A stretch of DNA of 33,403 nt, taken from positions 1-33,403 of the forward strand of contig CAMCKZ010000031.1 of assembly GCA_945875545.1 (NCBI GenBank), given 5' to 3'. The stretch is from Polyangium aurulentum. Its GTDB lineage: Bacteria > Myxococcota_A > Polyangia > Polyangiales > Polyangiaceae. Under the pieces are notes generated by a model. It was not told the DNA's origin. It saw only the letters and a list, made by a program, of their open reading frames with translations, and did not search any database. Positions 1 to 8,562 of this stretch are shown piece after piece (positions within the stretch are counted from its first letter, which is position 1; each line of letters opens with the position of its first letter). The translations under genes and the position numbers were made by a program.

Positions 1-1260
1 GCTGCTCTCCTTGCGGGCTGCGGTTCCCCTGGCCTCGAGGTCGACGGCGACGCCATCGTGGAAGACTCGGACGAGCTTCGCGTGTGCGCGGCGGGGCCCA
101 CCGTTGAAGGCATTGATGTGTCGTATTACCAAAACACGGTTGATTGGCCTTTGGTACGCGGGTCGGGCCGGCGCTTTGCCTTCGCGCGCATCAGCGATGG
201 AGCCCGTTTTTCGGACCCCGTCTTTGCGCGCAACTGGGCTGGCATCAAGAGTGCCGGGCTGATTCGCGGCGCGTATCAGTTCTTTCGCCCTGGTCAAGAT
301 GCGGCCGCCCAGGCCGATGTGGTCGTGCGGGCTGTCGGGCGACTCGGCGCGGGCGATCTGCCGATCGTTCTCGATCTTGAGGAAAGCGACGGGGAGTCGA
401 GCGCCACGGTGATGAGTCGCGCGCTCACCTGGATCGACCGCGTCACCGCGGGCACCGGCAAGAAACCTATACTCTATACGTCTCTCGGCTTTCTCGATGC
501 TATACGCGGCACAGCCCCTCTCAACGGGCTCACGCTTTGGGTGGCGAACTACGGGCGCGTTTGCCCGTACTTGCCTGCGGGTTTCGCGAACTGGCAGTTT
601 TGGCAATACAGCGACAAAGGGAGCGTACGAGGCGTCACCGGAAACGTGGACGTGAACGTCTTCAACGGCACCTTCGCGCAGCTTGAGGCTTTGGCAAATG
701 GCGGCGCAAGTCCAGCGATTTCTGGGCCCGCAGCACCTCGCGCGCCGGTCAAAGTGTCGCTCAAGTGGTCACGCGCGGGGGGCGAGTGGTCCTTCGACGC
801 CAGCAGCGACCCGGCGGTGGCGAAGGTGGTCGTCAAGGTCGAGGGGTACACGGTGGGTGAAGCCACGGCGGCCACGAACTTCGATTTTCGTTACCGGTTT
901 AACTACGCGAAAGAAGGCCGCGCCATCGACGCGGTAGCCTACGACGCGGCGGGTGTTCGTATCGGCACGTCCACGGGGCTTATCGATTCCACCACCGCGA
1001 AGGGGCGCGTGGCCATTCAGCCCCGCTCGGACGGCAGCTGGGAATTTGCTCTTGAAGAGGCACCAACGGGGGTCGCTAGCATTGAGGTTCGTGCCGACGG
1101 ATTTCTGCTCCGAGACGGCGTTTCGGGCGCCACGCGTAGCGCAAGAAACGCGGTGCGATCGGTGCTGGTTCAAACCGGCGCGCGGGTCATCGAAATAAAG
1201 ATGTACAATGCAAATGGCGGTGTACGGGGAACGCTGCGTCGCACATTCACGCGCCCCTAG
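1..1260 (+). CDS. GH25 lysozyme-like lipoprotein (5' end outside window)
   Basis: The frame is open from the first base and begins with the end of a lipoprotein signal peptide (AALLAGC, lipid Cys at visible residue 7), so the true start lies upstream of the window; the internal GTG at 58 would remove that signal. The GH25 muramidase fold is clear: GIDVSYYQ near residue 37-44, then the catalytic Asp-x-Glu in LDLEES (125-129), then WVANYG and WQFWQYSD. GH25 enzymes cleave the MurNAc-GlcNAc bond of peptidoglycan. After about residue 220 comes a beta-rich tail (roughly 190 residues) that I cannot assign, perhaps Ig-like repeats. It is predicted to be tethered to the outer membrane or cell surface, where it could act in wall turnover or predation (inference). 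The family call is confident; the tail function is unknown. Confidence 0.88.
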   Translation, partial: AALLAGCGSPGLEVDGDAIVEDSDELRVCAAGPTVEGIDVSYYQNTVDWPLVRGSGRRFAFARISDGARFSDPVFARNWAGIKSAGLIRGAYQFFRPGQDAAAQADVVVRAVGRLGAGDLPIVLDLEESDGESSATVMSRALTWIDRVTAGTGKKPILYTSLGFLDAIRGTAPLNGLTLWVANYGRVCPYLPAGFANWQFWQYSDKGSVRGVTGNVDVNVFNGTFAQLEALANGGASPAISGPAAPRAPVKVSLKWSRAGGEWSFDASSDPAVAKVVVKVEGYTVGEATAATNFDFRYRFNYAKEGRAIDAVAYDAAGVRIGTSTGLIDSTTAKGRVAIQPRSDGSWEFALEEAPTGVASIEVRADGFLLRDGVSGATRSARNAVRSVLVQTGARVIEIKMYNANGGVRGTLRRTFTRP

Positions 1261-1287
1261 AAGTGTGGAGGAAGTGTGCAGAAAGTG

Positions 1288-1302
1288 TGCAGACTGCATG
1301 CA
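1288..1302 (+). repeat. iterated palindrome, three half-sites (site A)
   Basis: TGCA-GAC-TGCA-TGCA, intergenic, between the lysozyme-like and Cys-rich lipoprotein genes. One of eight extended copies of the window-wide motif. Confidence 0.7.
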
Positions 1303-1347
1303 CTTGCCGCTTTGGACGAGCGGGCTTCTCGGGGTAAAGAGGGCCGC

Positions 1348-1959
1348 ATGAAGTCATCGGTTGCTGTCACCATTTTGGCTGCGTTCGCGGTCCTCCACCT
1401 TGGATGTTCGGCGTCTTCTTCCAGTCCAAGTACGGCGTCCACCGGCGACGCGGGTTCGTCGACCGACGCCCGTGCCTCCGCCGACGCGGTGTCCGATGGC
1501 GGTGCCTGCGGCTTTGACGCCATTGGTCCCTCGGAGGCTTACACCGGTCTCGATAAGAACGGCGAGCTTGTGTGGGTCTTCTACGGCACGGGCGCCGGCA
1601 CCGAACTCACGATCGAAAATTACGTCCAGTTTGGCGGCGTCGCCACTCCGGGAACCGTGCAAATCAAGGCAGCAGACGAGAGCTACGAAACGTGTGGCAC
1701 GTGCATCATTCTCCGCGCCGGCTGCGCGGGAACCAGCTGCTCTAAGACCTTCATGCCCATCGCCGGCGGGTCCATCGTCTACACGCAGCTCGGGGCCGTA
1801 GGCGAAAGGTTCACTGGAGACTTCTCAAACGTGCAGCTCCGAGAAGTGACCATCGACGCGGACACCTTTGCCACAACCTCCGTGTCTGGCGGTCAGACCC
1901 AATGCCTGAATGGCGCGCACTTCGACAGCGCTCTCGACGACATCGCGAACATGCCTTGA
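1348..1959 (+). CDS. small Cys-rich lipoprotein of unknown function
   Basis: An ATG at 1348 gives a 203-residue protein with a textbook lipoprotein signal peptide: MKSS, a hydrophobic core and lipobox VLHLGC with Cys at 20. The frame is open further upstream to 1276, but that extension would bury the signal, so 1348 is preferred. Residues 21-50 are a Ser/Ala/Asp-rich linker, followed by a domain rich in Gly, Thr and Cys (for example CGTC and AGCAGTSC) that suggests disulfides in an extracytoplasmic beta fold. I do not recognise the family. It follows the lysozyme gene on the same strand after an 87-base gap and is followed by a terminator. Confidence 0.75.
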   Translation: MKSSVAVTILAAFAVLHLGCSASSSSPSTASTGDAGSSTDARASADAVSDGGACGFDAIGPSEAYTGLDKNGELVWVFYGTGAGTELTIENYVQFGGVATPGTVQIKAADESYETCGTCIILRAGCAGTSCSKTFMPIAGGSIVYTQLGAVGERFTGDFSNVQLREVTIDADTFATTSVSGGQTQCLNGAHFDSALDDIANMP

Positions 1960-1980
1960 CAGCCCCTCCATCGAACATCG

Positions 1981-2016
1981 AAGCCCCGCGATGCCGGAAG
2001 CAGCGCGGGGCTTTTG
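1981..2016 (+). terminator. Rho-independent terminator after the Cys-rich lipoprotein gene
   Basis: AAGCCCCGCG at 1981-1990 pairs perfectly with CGCGGGGCTT at 2004-2013 across a 13-base loop, and a short T run follows. It sits 21 bases past the stop codon at 1959. The rest of the gap to 2138 shows nothing I can assign except one GTAATAC word at 2083. Confidence 0.85.
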
Positions 2017-2137
2017 TTGGCCTGCGGGGACCACCCATGTTCGACGTCGGTGCCTGGTGGGGTATTTCGCCGTATGACGATGGTAATACCGCGCACAGGC
2101 AACAGATGTGCGAGGGCTGGTAGTCAGCTAGACTTGG

Positions 2138-3055
2138 TCAGTGACCCTTGCCGCCGGACTGACTCGCTGGCGCACCGCCCGCGCCCTGCTGCTGCTGTTG
2201 TTGGCGCATCTGCTCCTGGAGCTGCTGAAGCATGCGCGGGTCCATGTTTTGCAGCGCGCGCGGGTCCATTCCGCCGCCGCCGCCCATGCCGCCCATGCCG
2301 CCCGCGCCGCCTGGAGCTCCTGGGGTGACCTCCAACAAGTCGATGTGAAAAAAGAGTGCTGCGCCGCCGGGAATTTTTGGCGGGGCACCACGATCGCCGT
2401 ACCCAAGCTCCGATGGGCACCCGATGTTGGCCGATGCGCCGGGCTTCATCATCGTGAGGGCTTCGTTCCAGCAGGGAACGACGCTGCCCACCACGAACTC
2501 GACAGGCTGCTTCGACTCATCGAAGACGGCACCATCGGCAAGGGTTCCTTTGTAGTTGACTTTGACGCGATCCCCTGTCTTCGGCGCGGTGGCCCCGGTG
2601 CCGGCTTTTTCTTCGATGAAAATGAGGCCCGTCGGGGTCTTCTTGGCGCCGTTGGATTTCGCGAGCAGTTCGAGAGCCGGGGCGGACCCCTCCTTCGCCT
2701 TGTCGGCGGTGACCTTCTGGCGGGCCTGCGCGAGAACGCTGATCTTTGGTCCCCATTCGAGCAGTTCGAGGCGCGGCGTTGCGCCCGCAATGCCGTCACG
2801 AAATCCTTGCAGAATGAACGCAACTTCTTCGGGCGTGGGCGAAAAAATCTTGAGATTTTGGCCGACGTCGAGGCCCAGCGCGTAAAAGGTTTTTGCCTCG
2901 TCTGTGGGCAATTCGCCTGGGGCCGCGACGGGCTTCGGCTTCGTGTCCACCGGCATGGCGGTGGGCTTGGCCTTGTCTCCGAATTTGTCGCACGCAGCGA
3001 CGAGGGCGAGAGGGGCAAGGAGGGCGGCGAGAGCGACGGCAGATCGGAAGCGCAT
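2138..3055 (-). CDS. FKBP-type peptidyl-prolyl isomerase lipoprotein with Gly/Met/Gln-rich tail
   Basis: A 305-residue FkpA/Mip-like protein. Signal peptide with lipobox VAAC (Cys 22), then an alpha-helical N-terminal region (about 50-140) resembling the dimerisation domain of FkpA/Mip proteins. The FKBP domain runs from about 145 to 245 (VNYKGTLADG, VFDESK, the Trp of CWNEAL, SELGYG, ALFFHIDLLEV). The FKBP pocket residues (Tyr, Phe-Asp, Trp, Tyr of LGYG) are present, so it is probably an active prolyl isomerase folding envelope or secreted proteins. The last 60 residues are low complexity: GGMGG repeats, MDPRALQNMDPRML, then runs of Gln. The start is fixed by a strong ribosome-binding site. 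It is a single-gene unit, convergent with the gene ending at 1959. Confidence 0.92.
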   Translation of the reverse strand: MRFRSAVALAALLAPLALVAACDKFGDKAKPTAMPVDTKPKPVAAPGELPTDEAKTFYALGLDVGQNLKIFSPTPEEVAFILQGFRDGIAGATPRLELLEWGPKISVLAQARQKVTADKAKEGSAPALELLAKSNGAKKTPTGLIFIEEKAGTGATAPKTGDRVKVNYKGTLADGAVFDESKQPVEFVVGSVVPCWNEALTMMKPGASANIGCPSELGYGDRGAPPKIPGGAALFFHIDLLEVTPGAPGGAGGMGGMGGGGGMDPRALQNMDPRMLQQLQEQMRQQQQQQGAGGAPASQSGGKGH

Positions 3056-3062
3056 GATCGGG

Positions 3063-3069
3063 CCTCCTT
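3063..3069 (-). promoter_or_regulatory. strong ribosome-binding site for the FKBP lipoprotein gene
   Basis: Read on the minus strand, AAGGAGG lies 7 bases before the ATG at 3055. It is the best Shine-Dalgarno match in the window and decides the start. Confidence 0.85.
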
Positions 3070-3154
3070 ACACAAAAGCGCACAAGCGTGCGCATTTCGT
3101 TGCGAAACTTAAGGAGAATCTACGCGCCGCAGACGGGCTCGAGCTCTCAAGAGT

Positions 3155-5704
3155 TCACGGGAGGTCCGCGGCACCTTCGTTCCCCGCCGCGTCGCGGACG
3201 CGCACCCTGGTCGCCCCCGCGGGTTTCGCAACCCTGGCCACACCGAGCGCCGAGGCGGAGACCTGGAGGGCCGCGCCGACGTTCGCCGAACCACTCATGA
3301 ACTGCACGGCGAGAGGGCGCGCACGGGCCGGAATCAGACCATTCGACGGGACGTCGTCGTCGAGCAAACGGTAGCCCCCAGCGGCGTTGTAATACGCTGT
3401 AAGTTCGACGTCTGCGTTGGCGTTTTTTGCCTGGACGGTGAGGGCGGCCGCGGTAACGTTAAATGCGCGACTTGTAAGGGAAATTCCCGGGCCCGAAACG
3501 GAAAAACGGTACCGGCCGAGGGGCAGGGCGGTGCGCGCGGCGTAGCTTTCGTCGTCGATTCCGCGGGGCATCACGGCCTGCCATTCGGCCACGTAATAGT
3601 GATGCGTGAGGTCTGCATGCTTTGCCGTGAGCGGGAAGGGCGTGTACACCATCAGTACCTCGCCGTCGGAGACGGCCCGACCGCTGCGGGTGGTCAGCGG
3701 CACAAAGACGCCGTCAACCTCGCGCTCAATGCGCGACGCCGGATTGCCGAGCAGGGGACTCGAGCCCTCGAAGACGAAGGTTGCACTCTGCAAGCGTTCG
3801 ATGGAGGCGGCGGGCTCGGCGGAAAGTGGGACAATCTTGCTGCGAATTGCCAGGTTTTCCGGCACTGCGGCGGGCACGGTTCCCGCGTGGGTTGATGCCG
3901 TTGCGGTGGGGGTTGCGACGCCTGCGCGTACCACGACGCGGGTGCCCGTCTCGCCGTTCGCGCGCGACGGAGCGACCACCTGCCGGAGCAAGCTCGCCGC
4001 GCCTTCCAAAATATGTTCGCCCTCAAGCGGCCCCCACACGTTGATCGACGGCTCGAATCCGCCGCTGAGCCAGTCTTCTGGGGTGAGCAGATAGCCCATG
4101 TGCGACTGCGCGTAGCCCACGACCGCCGTGCGCTCGGCGGGGTACGGCGACTGGCTTCGCAGCGTGTCGGCGAGCAGCGTGACGGGCTCGCCTGGAAGCG
4201 TCGCGAGCAGGAAATCACCGAGGCGAATCGCGCTCACGACCGTGCGCGTGGTGGCGCAAAGGGGTGTGGTTTCGACGGGTTGTTCAAGGACGCCCTGAAT
4301 CAGTTTGTGCGCATACGGGAGAAGTACGCATGCACTGTATGGAGCTAGGTCCGATACGCCGGGCATGCTTCTCGCGGGGATGGATGTTCCCTCGCCGCAG
4401 AGTGCCGCGCCGGCGGGCGCATTGAACTCGTCGATCGGGCTCTTCACGGTTTTGCCGTCGGCCTCGTAGATGATGCCGTCGGGCTCCCGATCGAGATCGA
4501 ACGGCGCGTAGCTCAACTTGCCTCCGCGAATGGCGAACGACGCGGCGTCGGGGCCGAGGACGATGGACCGCGTGAGCACGTGCATGGTGCTCGACGAAAC
4601 GAGCTTGGGCCCTGCGTTTTCCCACGCCGCCATGATTGAGGCGCGTGCCTCGCGACCCACGGACTCGACCCGGGCAAAGTTGTAACAAGGATGCACAGTG
4701 CATGTAATTGTGCCTTTGCCCGCCGGCGACACATCTCCTGCCGCGCCTTGCAGATGCATGACGAGAACCTTCGAATCGAAGGCTTCTTCGACGGCGGTTT
4801 CGATGGCGCCGCTGGTTTCACGGCTGGCAATATTGTTGTCGCCGTCGAGGACGGTGCCGTGAACGCCGAAGATCGGTAGAACGGCGATGGGAGCTCCGGA
4901 GGCGCTGTCGACCCTTAGGACAAACAGATCGCGGTCTTTTCGTTTGCCGCCCATCAGTGCGTCGTTGTCCCCCCTTCGGTCGCGCGAAACGTAGTCGAGG
5001 GGATCAAAGTTCCCATCGTGGTGCATGGCGATTTTCGCGGAAATTCGGCTGGAAATCGCGGTGCGTGCCGCGGCAACGACCTGATCGCGGAGGCGGTCGT
5101 AGAGGTCTGCGTGAAACACCCCGAAGCCGATGTCGAGGACCGCGTTGGAGGTGAGATGGCCCCACGCGGCATGGGAGTGCCCGGTGGCCACGACCACCTT
5201 GCCCGCGAATGGCGCGCCGAGTGCCTGCGCCACGTCGTAGGCGAGGCCGTCTGGCGCGACGCCCAAATCGAGCTTGATCAGAATCAATTCTTCGGCGCCA
5301 ACTTTGAGCGCGAGGACCCTGGCGCGGGGCGCGGTCTCGATTCCGATGCTCGGTTGAAAACGACCTGAGACGGGACTCTGACGCCCGTCGTTCGGCATGT
5401 TTCCCCCGAGATTTGCCCGGGATGCGTAAGCCCCGAGCGTGGACCCAATGGGCATGTCGAGGACGACTTCGGCTGTTCCCGCCGACACCGCGCCCGCTTC
5501 GATGGGCGAGCCGATGCTCGCCGTAGGGGCGGGGGTTTCGAAGGAGCAGTGCGCCACGGAGAGCGGCTCCGGACCCGTGTATCCTGCATCTACCTCCCGG
5601 GCCGGTCCGCGCGAGTAACTGGGGTCGCTGCAACCGAGCGGCACAAGAGCGCAGGCAAAGAATGAAACGGCAGCGAGCGAGCAAATCGGAGCGCGGAAAC
5701 CCAT
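3155..5704 (-). CDS. neutral ceramidase-like lipoprotein
   Basis: An 849-residue protein. The start at 5704 gives signal peptide MGFRAPIC...ALVPLGC (lipid Cys 25); the open frame continues upstream only as an overlap with the previous gene. Catalytic elements of neutral/alkaline ceramidases can be recognised in order: a His cluster in ATGHSHAAWGH, the second zinc His in FGVHGTVL followed by DGDNN, the Ser of QGAAGDVSP, the Glu of LPGEPVT, and the Tyr of HMGYLLTPEDW. Together these match the zinc ligands and nucleophile of the Pseudomonas enzyme. The reaction would be hydrolysis of the N-acyl bond of ceramide outside the cytoplasm. The C-terminal 200 residues are beta-rich and may be an Ig-like lipid-binding domain. 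It is preceded 34 bases upstream by the lysoplasmalogenase-like gene, probably in one transcript. Substrate is inferred. Confidence 0.85.
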   Translation of the reverse strand: MGFRAPICSLAAVSFFACALVPLGCSDPSYSRGPAREVDAGYTGPEPLSVAHCSFETPAPTASIGSPIEAGAVSAGTAEVVLDMPIGSTLGAYASRANLGGNMPNDGRQSPVSGRFQPSIGIETAPRARVLALKVGAEELILIKLDLGVAPDGLAYDVAQALGAPFAGKVVVATGHSHAAWGHLTSNAVLDIGFGVFHADLYDRLRDQVVAAARTAISSRISAKIAMHHDGNFDPLDYVSRDRRGDNDALMGGKRKDRDLFVLRVDSASGAPIAVLPIFGVHGTVLDGDNNIASRETSGAIETAVEEAFDSKVLVMHLQGAAGDVSPAGKGTITCTVHPCYNFARVESVGREARASIMAAWENAGPKLVSSSTMHVLTRSIVLGPDAASFAIRGGKLSYAPFDLDREPDGIIYEADGKTVKSPIDEFNAPAGAALCGEGTSIPARSMPGVSDLAPYSACVLLPYAHKLIQGVLEQPVETTPLCATTRTVVSAIRLGDFLLATLPGEPVTLLADTLRSQSPYPAERTAVVGYAQSHMGYLLTPEDWLSGGFEPSINVWGPLEGEHILEGAASLLRQVVAPSRANGETGTRVVVRAGVATPTATASTHAGTVPAAVPENLAIRSKIVPLSAEPAASIERLQSATFVFEGSSPLLGNPASRIEREVDGVFVPLTTRSGRAVSDGEVLMVYTPFPLTAKHADLTHHYYVAEWQAVMPRGIDDESYAARTALPLGRYRFSVSGPGISLTSRAFNVTAAALTVQAKNANADVELTAYYNAAGGYRLLDDDVPSNGLIPARARPLAVQFMSGSANVGAALQVSASALGVARVAKPAGATRVRVRDAAGNEGAADLP
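4692..4706 (+). repeat. iterated palindrome, three half-sites (site B)
   Basis: TGCA-CAG-TGCA-TGTA, inside the ceramidase-like gene; read in that gene's frame the core begins at codon position 1. Confidence 0.7.
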
Positions 5705-5738
5705 GGCGTCGAAGGGTGCAAGATTCACACGGCGAGGG

Positions 5739-6392
5739 CTAGTCCAAAATATGGGCCGCAAAAATGAGCTGCGCCCCGTAATAAAGTGGCAAGCCCCAAA
5801 GGCGATTTCCTGCGTCCGGAGAGATAAATTTTTGCCTCGCGACCGCCAAGTCGGAGACGAAAAACATGGCAGCGGCAACCACCATGGCGGCGCTTGATTT
5901 TTGCCCGTGGGTTCCCACCGCGAAGATGACCATGGCGCTGATGACGAGCATGTAGGCGACCACGGGACCGCGCATGGGCAACGGAACATGGGGCATGAGC
6001 CAGCGTACGACGACGACCGCTGCGAGGGCGAGGAACGGCACCATCGTCAGCACGTAACTCAGGGAAAACCCTCGCAAAACGAATGCAACGACGAACGCCA
6101 CGTGCCCCAACAGAAAGGCCCCGAGGCCCGCCAGAAAGGCCAGATTGCCCTTGCCCATGAGGGCCAAATCTCCGACGAGCGAGAGCGCAAGTGCCGCCAA
6201 AAAAGCGTTCGTCGTCGGTGTGCCATGTCGGCGAGCGGCGTAAAATCCGAGCCCCAAGAACGCCAGCGACGCGAGCGGCTTGCCGAGCCATTCGAGGTAG
6301 CGAGGCCCGGTGCGGTCGGCCGCGAGGCACCCGCCGACGCCCAGGGTTGCGAGGGCAATGGCGAAGAAAACAGCGCCGAATGGGTCTGTCAT
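5739..6392 (-). CDS. YhhN/TMEM86-family lysoplasmalogenase-like membrane protein
   Basis: The ATG at 6392 gives 217 residues, the usual size for the family, with about seven to eight hydrophobic segments. Family signatures are visible: LVGDLALMGKGN, then FLAGLGAFLLGHVAF, and near the C terminus MFFVSDLAVARQKF with its conserved Asp. Characterised YhhN/TMEM86 proteins hydrolyse the vinyl-ether bond of lysoplasmalogens, releasing a fatty aldehyde. The upstream extension of the frame to 6740 lacks membrane character and overlaps the divergent gene, so I reject it. It is first of a two-gene unit with the ceramidase-like gene. Activity has to be inferred because the family is only partly characterised. 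Confidence 0.85.
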   Translation of the reverse strand: MTDPFGAVFFAIALATLGVGGCLAADRTGPRYLEWLGKPLASLAFLGLGFYAARRHGTPTTNAFLAALALSLVGDLALMGKGNLAFLAGLGAFLLGHVAFVVAFVLRGFSLSYVLTMVPFLALAAVVVVRWLMPHVPLPMRGPVVAYMLVISAMVIFAVGTHGQKSSAAMVVAAAMFFVSDLAVARQKFISPDAGNRLWGLPLYYGAQLIFAAHILD

Positions 6393-6492
6393 GATGGCGA
6401 AGTGTCTCACCGAACCGCGGCCGCCGTTAGCGAATTGGTCGACGCTCGTATGGGGGTTGCATTCCCGCGCCGCGCGCGCGATATTGCGGAGA

Positions 6493-8559
6493 ATGACGGT
6501 GGTTGATGGCGACGGCGGAGATTCAGGTCGGGACGAGGAGCTGACCCGGCGCCTCGAGTGCCTGCGCGACGCCGTTGAGGCGATAGGTGCCGACGACATC
6601 GTCACGCCAAAAGAGTACGCGTTCCTGCGCCAAAGCATCGTTGAGCAGTCCCTCGCGCTTACGGGCGAAAGCCCAGATACCCTTGCGCGCCATGCGCTGC
6701 GGCTCTTTGCGCCGGCCGCCCGAGCGGAGGCGATCGCCACGTTTCAAGTGCGCGTCGCCAAGCTGAAGGCGAGCGTCGATGGGGTTTGCTCCGACGGAGT
6801 GGTGTCGCTCCAAGAGGTTGAATTTCTTAAGAAAAAAGCGCTGAGCCTCCAGATTGTTCGGCCCAATGAAACCGTCGAGCAAATCGTGCGAGCCGCCTTG
6901 CAGCCCCTGCTCGGTCGCGTAAAAATTGAGGCCGCAGCCCAGGCCGCATTGGGTGGCGCTCGTGCGGCATGCGTCGCGCCCGTAACGGTGATCGTGACGC
7001 CCGACGGAATGGAGGCACGGGTCATCGTCGAACAGGGCCAACGCTGGTCCTCAGACGACCTAATGCGGGCTTTTGCCGACGCCCGCGTCGTCCACGGGAT
7101 CGACCCGCGATGTGCCGCTGGCAGGCTCCCTGTGGCCGTTGCTGGCACGACGGTTGTTCTTGCGCGCGGCACCGCCCCCGGCTTCGGCCCGAATCGAGAG
7201 GTTACCTGGGAATTTCCTATGCGGCAAGCCGTCAGTGTGAACCACGAGGAGCGCAACTCTCCGGTCGTTTTCGATGCCGACGCCCTGATTATTCCGCATC
7301 TCATCGTCGCGGGCGCTGTCATCGCGGCGATTTCTCCCGTCGTCTTCGGCCCCGAAGGCCTGTCTGTCCGCGGCGAACCCACCGCGGGGCTCCCAGGCCC
7401 TCCTGCACGGCTTTTTGCAGGGCGAGGAGCCCAACTCTCGGAAGACGGCCTGCGCCTTGAGGCCTCCGAAAGCGGCTCGCTTTTTGTCAACGCCGAGGGC
7501 GTCATCTCCGTTCACCCCGTGCTCCAGGTGGTTGCGGGCCACGCCCCCGTCGACGTCGCGCACAACGGATCGGTCATCGTGCGAGGCGATGTGGGGCCCG
7601 GAAGCCGCATTTTGGCTGTCGGCGACGTCCTCATCGAGGGCTCTCTTGAAGAGGCGAATGTGCGCGCCGGCGGCAACGTGGTCGTGCGTCAGGGGCTTTT
7701 TCGCCAGGCGTCGGTCAGCGCCGCGGGAGATGTCGTGGTCCGAAGCATCGTCGGTGCGTCGCGCATCGAGGCCTGCGGAAACGTCTTTGTTTTGGCCGAC
7801 GCCGTTGGTTCGCAGATCGAGGGCGGCGACATCGTCTCCGTGGCGGGCTCCGTCGCCGGGGGCAGGGTTCGGGCGCGCGCCATCGTCGAAGCCGATACTT
7901 TTGCCCTCGGGAGCGCCTCGGACACGCACATCGAGGTCCGCGTGCCGTTGCCGCCCGGAGGCCTCAGCCTTTTGCGCGCGCGCAAAGAGGAATTGCAGCA
8001 ACAAGCCGGGCGCGCCCGGGGTGCCCTGTCGGCGTCGGGTGCCATGTTTGGTGGGCTTAACGGGGCCCGCAAGAAAACGTTGAGTTCGCCGCCATCGCCT
8101 GAGCCGCCGGGGCGTGACCTCATCACCCGCATCGCCATTCGTTCGGAACCCCGCGGCACGCCCTCGATGATGGCACCACCCCGCGGCACGCCCTCGATGA
8201 TGGCAGCGCCGAAGCCCCCCCCTCCGATCTCGCGAACGCCGCCCCTATCCCTGGCAGCCCTTCGCGGAGACGAGTTTCGCCCCCTTACGACGGCGGCGGC
8301 CATTGGCATCGACGTGAACGACGATGTAGCGATTGGCGCCGAAGTCGACATCGCGATTGCCGATGCCCAGATGGCCGCATTCGCGGCAAATTCCAGCCCG
8401 ATCATGGCGAGGGCCCTCGCAAGAAATGCGTTTTGCGCCGGCGTGCGTCTCACCATCGGCAGCAGCGATACGCGTCTTGCGTCGCAGAAAACCTCGGTCG
8501 TTGCGATCGCCGCCGATGGCTTCATCGCCTACCGCCCCGCCGTATTGGGATTGGACTAA
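6493..8559 (+). CDS. DUF342/FapA-like polymer-forming beta-solenoid protein
   Basis: The start at 6493 (MTVVDGDG) gives 688 residues; an upstream extension to 6310 overlaps the divergent gene and is low in plausible protein character. Residues 10-160 are helical. Residues about 170-330 are a mixed domain like the N-terminal part of DUF342 proteins. Residues about 335-480 form repeated turns of the type GSVIVRGDVGPGSRI, AVGDVLIEGSLEEA and AGGNVVVRQGL, the parallel beta-helix typical of FapA/bactofilin-like proteins. Residues 550-580 hold a 10-residue tandem repeat (RGTPSMMAPP). FapA proteins act in cell polarity and flagellar or envelope assembly in some bacteria. No motility gene is nearby, so its role here is open. 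The next gene starts 3 bases after its stop and is very probably co-translated. Confidence 0.8.
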   Translation: MTVVDGDGGDSGRDEELTRRLECLRDAVEAIGADDIVTPKEYAFLRQSIVEQSLALTGESPDTLARHALRLFAPAARAEAIATFQVRVAKLKASVDGVCSDGVVSLQEVEFLKKKALSLQIVRPNETVEQIVRAALQPLLGRVKIEAAAQAALGGARAACVAPVTVIVTPDGMEARVIVEQGQRWSSDDLMRAFADARVVHGIDPRCAAGRLPVAVAGTTVVLARGTAPGFGPNREVTWEFPMRQAVSVNHEERNSPVVFDADALIIPHLIVAGAVIAAISPVVFGPEGLSVRGEPTAGLPGPPARLFAGRGAQLSEDGLRLEASESGSLFVNAEGVISVHPVLQVVAGHAPVDVAHNGSVIVRGDVGPGSRILAVGDVLIEGSLEEANVRAGGNVVVRQGLFRQASVSAAGDVVVRSIVGASRIEACGNVFVLADAVGSQIEGGDIVSVAGSVAGGRVRARAIVEADTFALGSASDTHIEVRVPLPPGGLSLLRARKEELQQQAGRARGALSASGAMFGGLNGARKKTLSSPPSPEPPGRDLITRIAIRSEPRGTPSMMAPPRGTPSMMAAPKPPPPISRTPPLSLAALRGDEFRPLTTAAAIGIDVNDDVAIGAEVDIAIADAQMAAFAANSSPIMARALARNAFCAGVRLTIGSSDTRLASQKTSVVAIAADGFIAYRPAVLGLD
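8151..8205 (+). repeat. 30-base tandem repeat inside the DUF342-like gene
   Basis: CCGCGGCACGCCCTCGATGA recurs at 8151 and 8181, an exact 30-base offset with identity extending through TGGCA. It encodes RGTPSMMAPP followed by RGTPSMMAAP in a Pro-rich linker. The near identity at the DNA level suggests a recent duplication. Confidence 0.9.
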
Positions 8560-8562
8560 ACC

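Noticed and set aside
2141-3112. Long open frame (323 codons) antisense to the FKBP gene
   Set aside because: The FKBP protein has a signal peptide, full domain and strong ribosome-binding site; the opposite frame has no recognisable protein features.
4749-4760. TGCA-GA-TGCA in the ceramidase-like gene as another copy of the iterated palindrome
   Set aside because: The spacer is two bases, not three, so I excluded it; it serves as a background example for other spacings.
5705-5989. N-terminal extension of the ceramidase-like reading frame up to 5989
   Set aside because: It overlaps the lysoplasmalogenase-like gene, reads as low-quality protein, and would bury a good lipoprotein signal peptide beginning at 5704.
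7142-7160. Sigma-54-like promoter TGGCAC-N5-TTGT
   Set aside because: It lies deep inside the DUF342-like gene, the -12 element is imperfect (TTGT), and no gene start follows.
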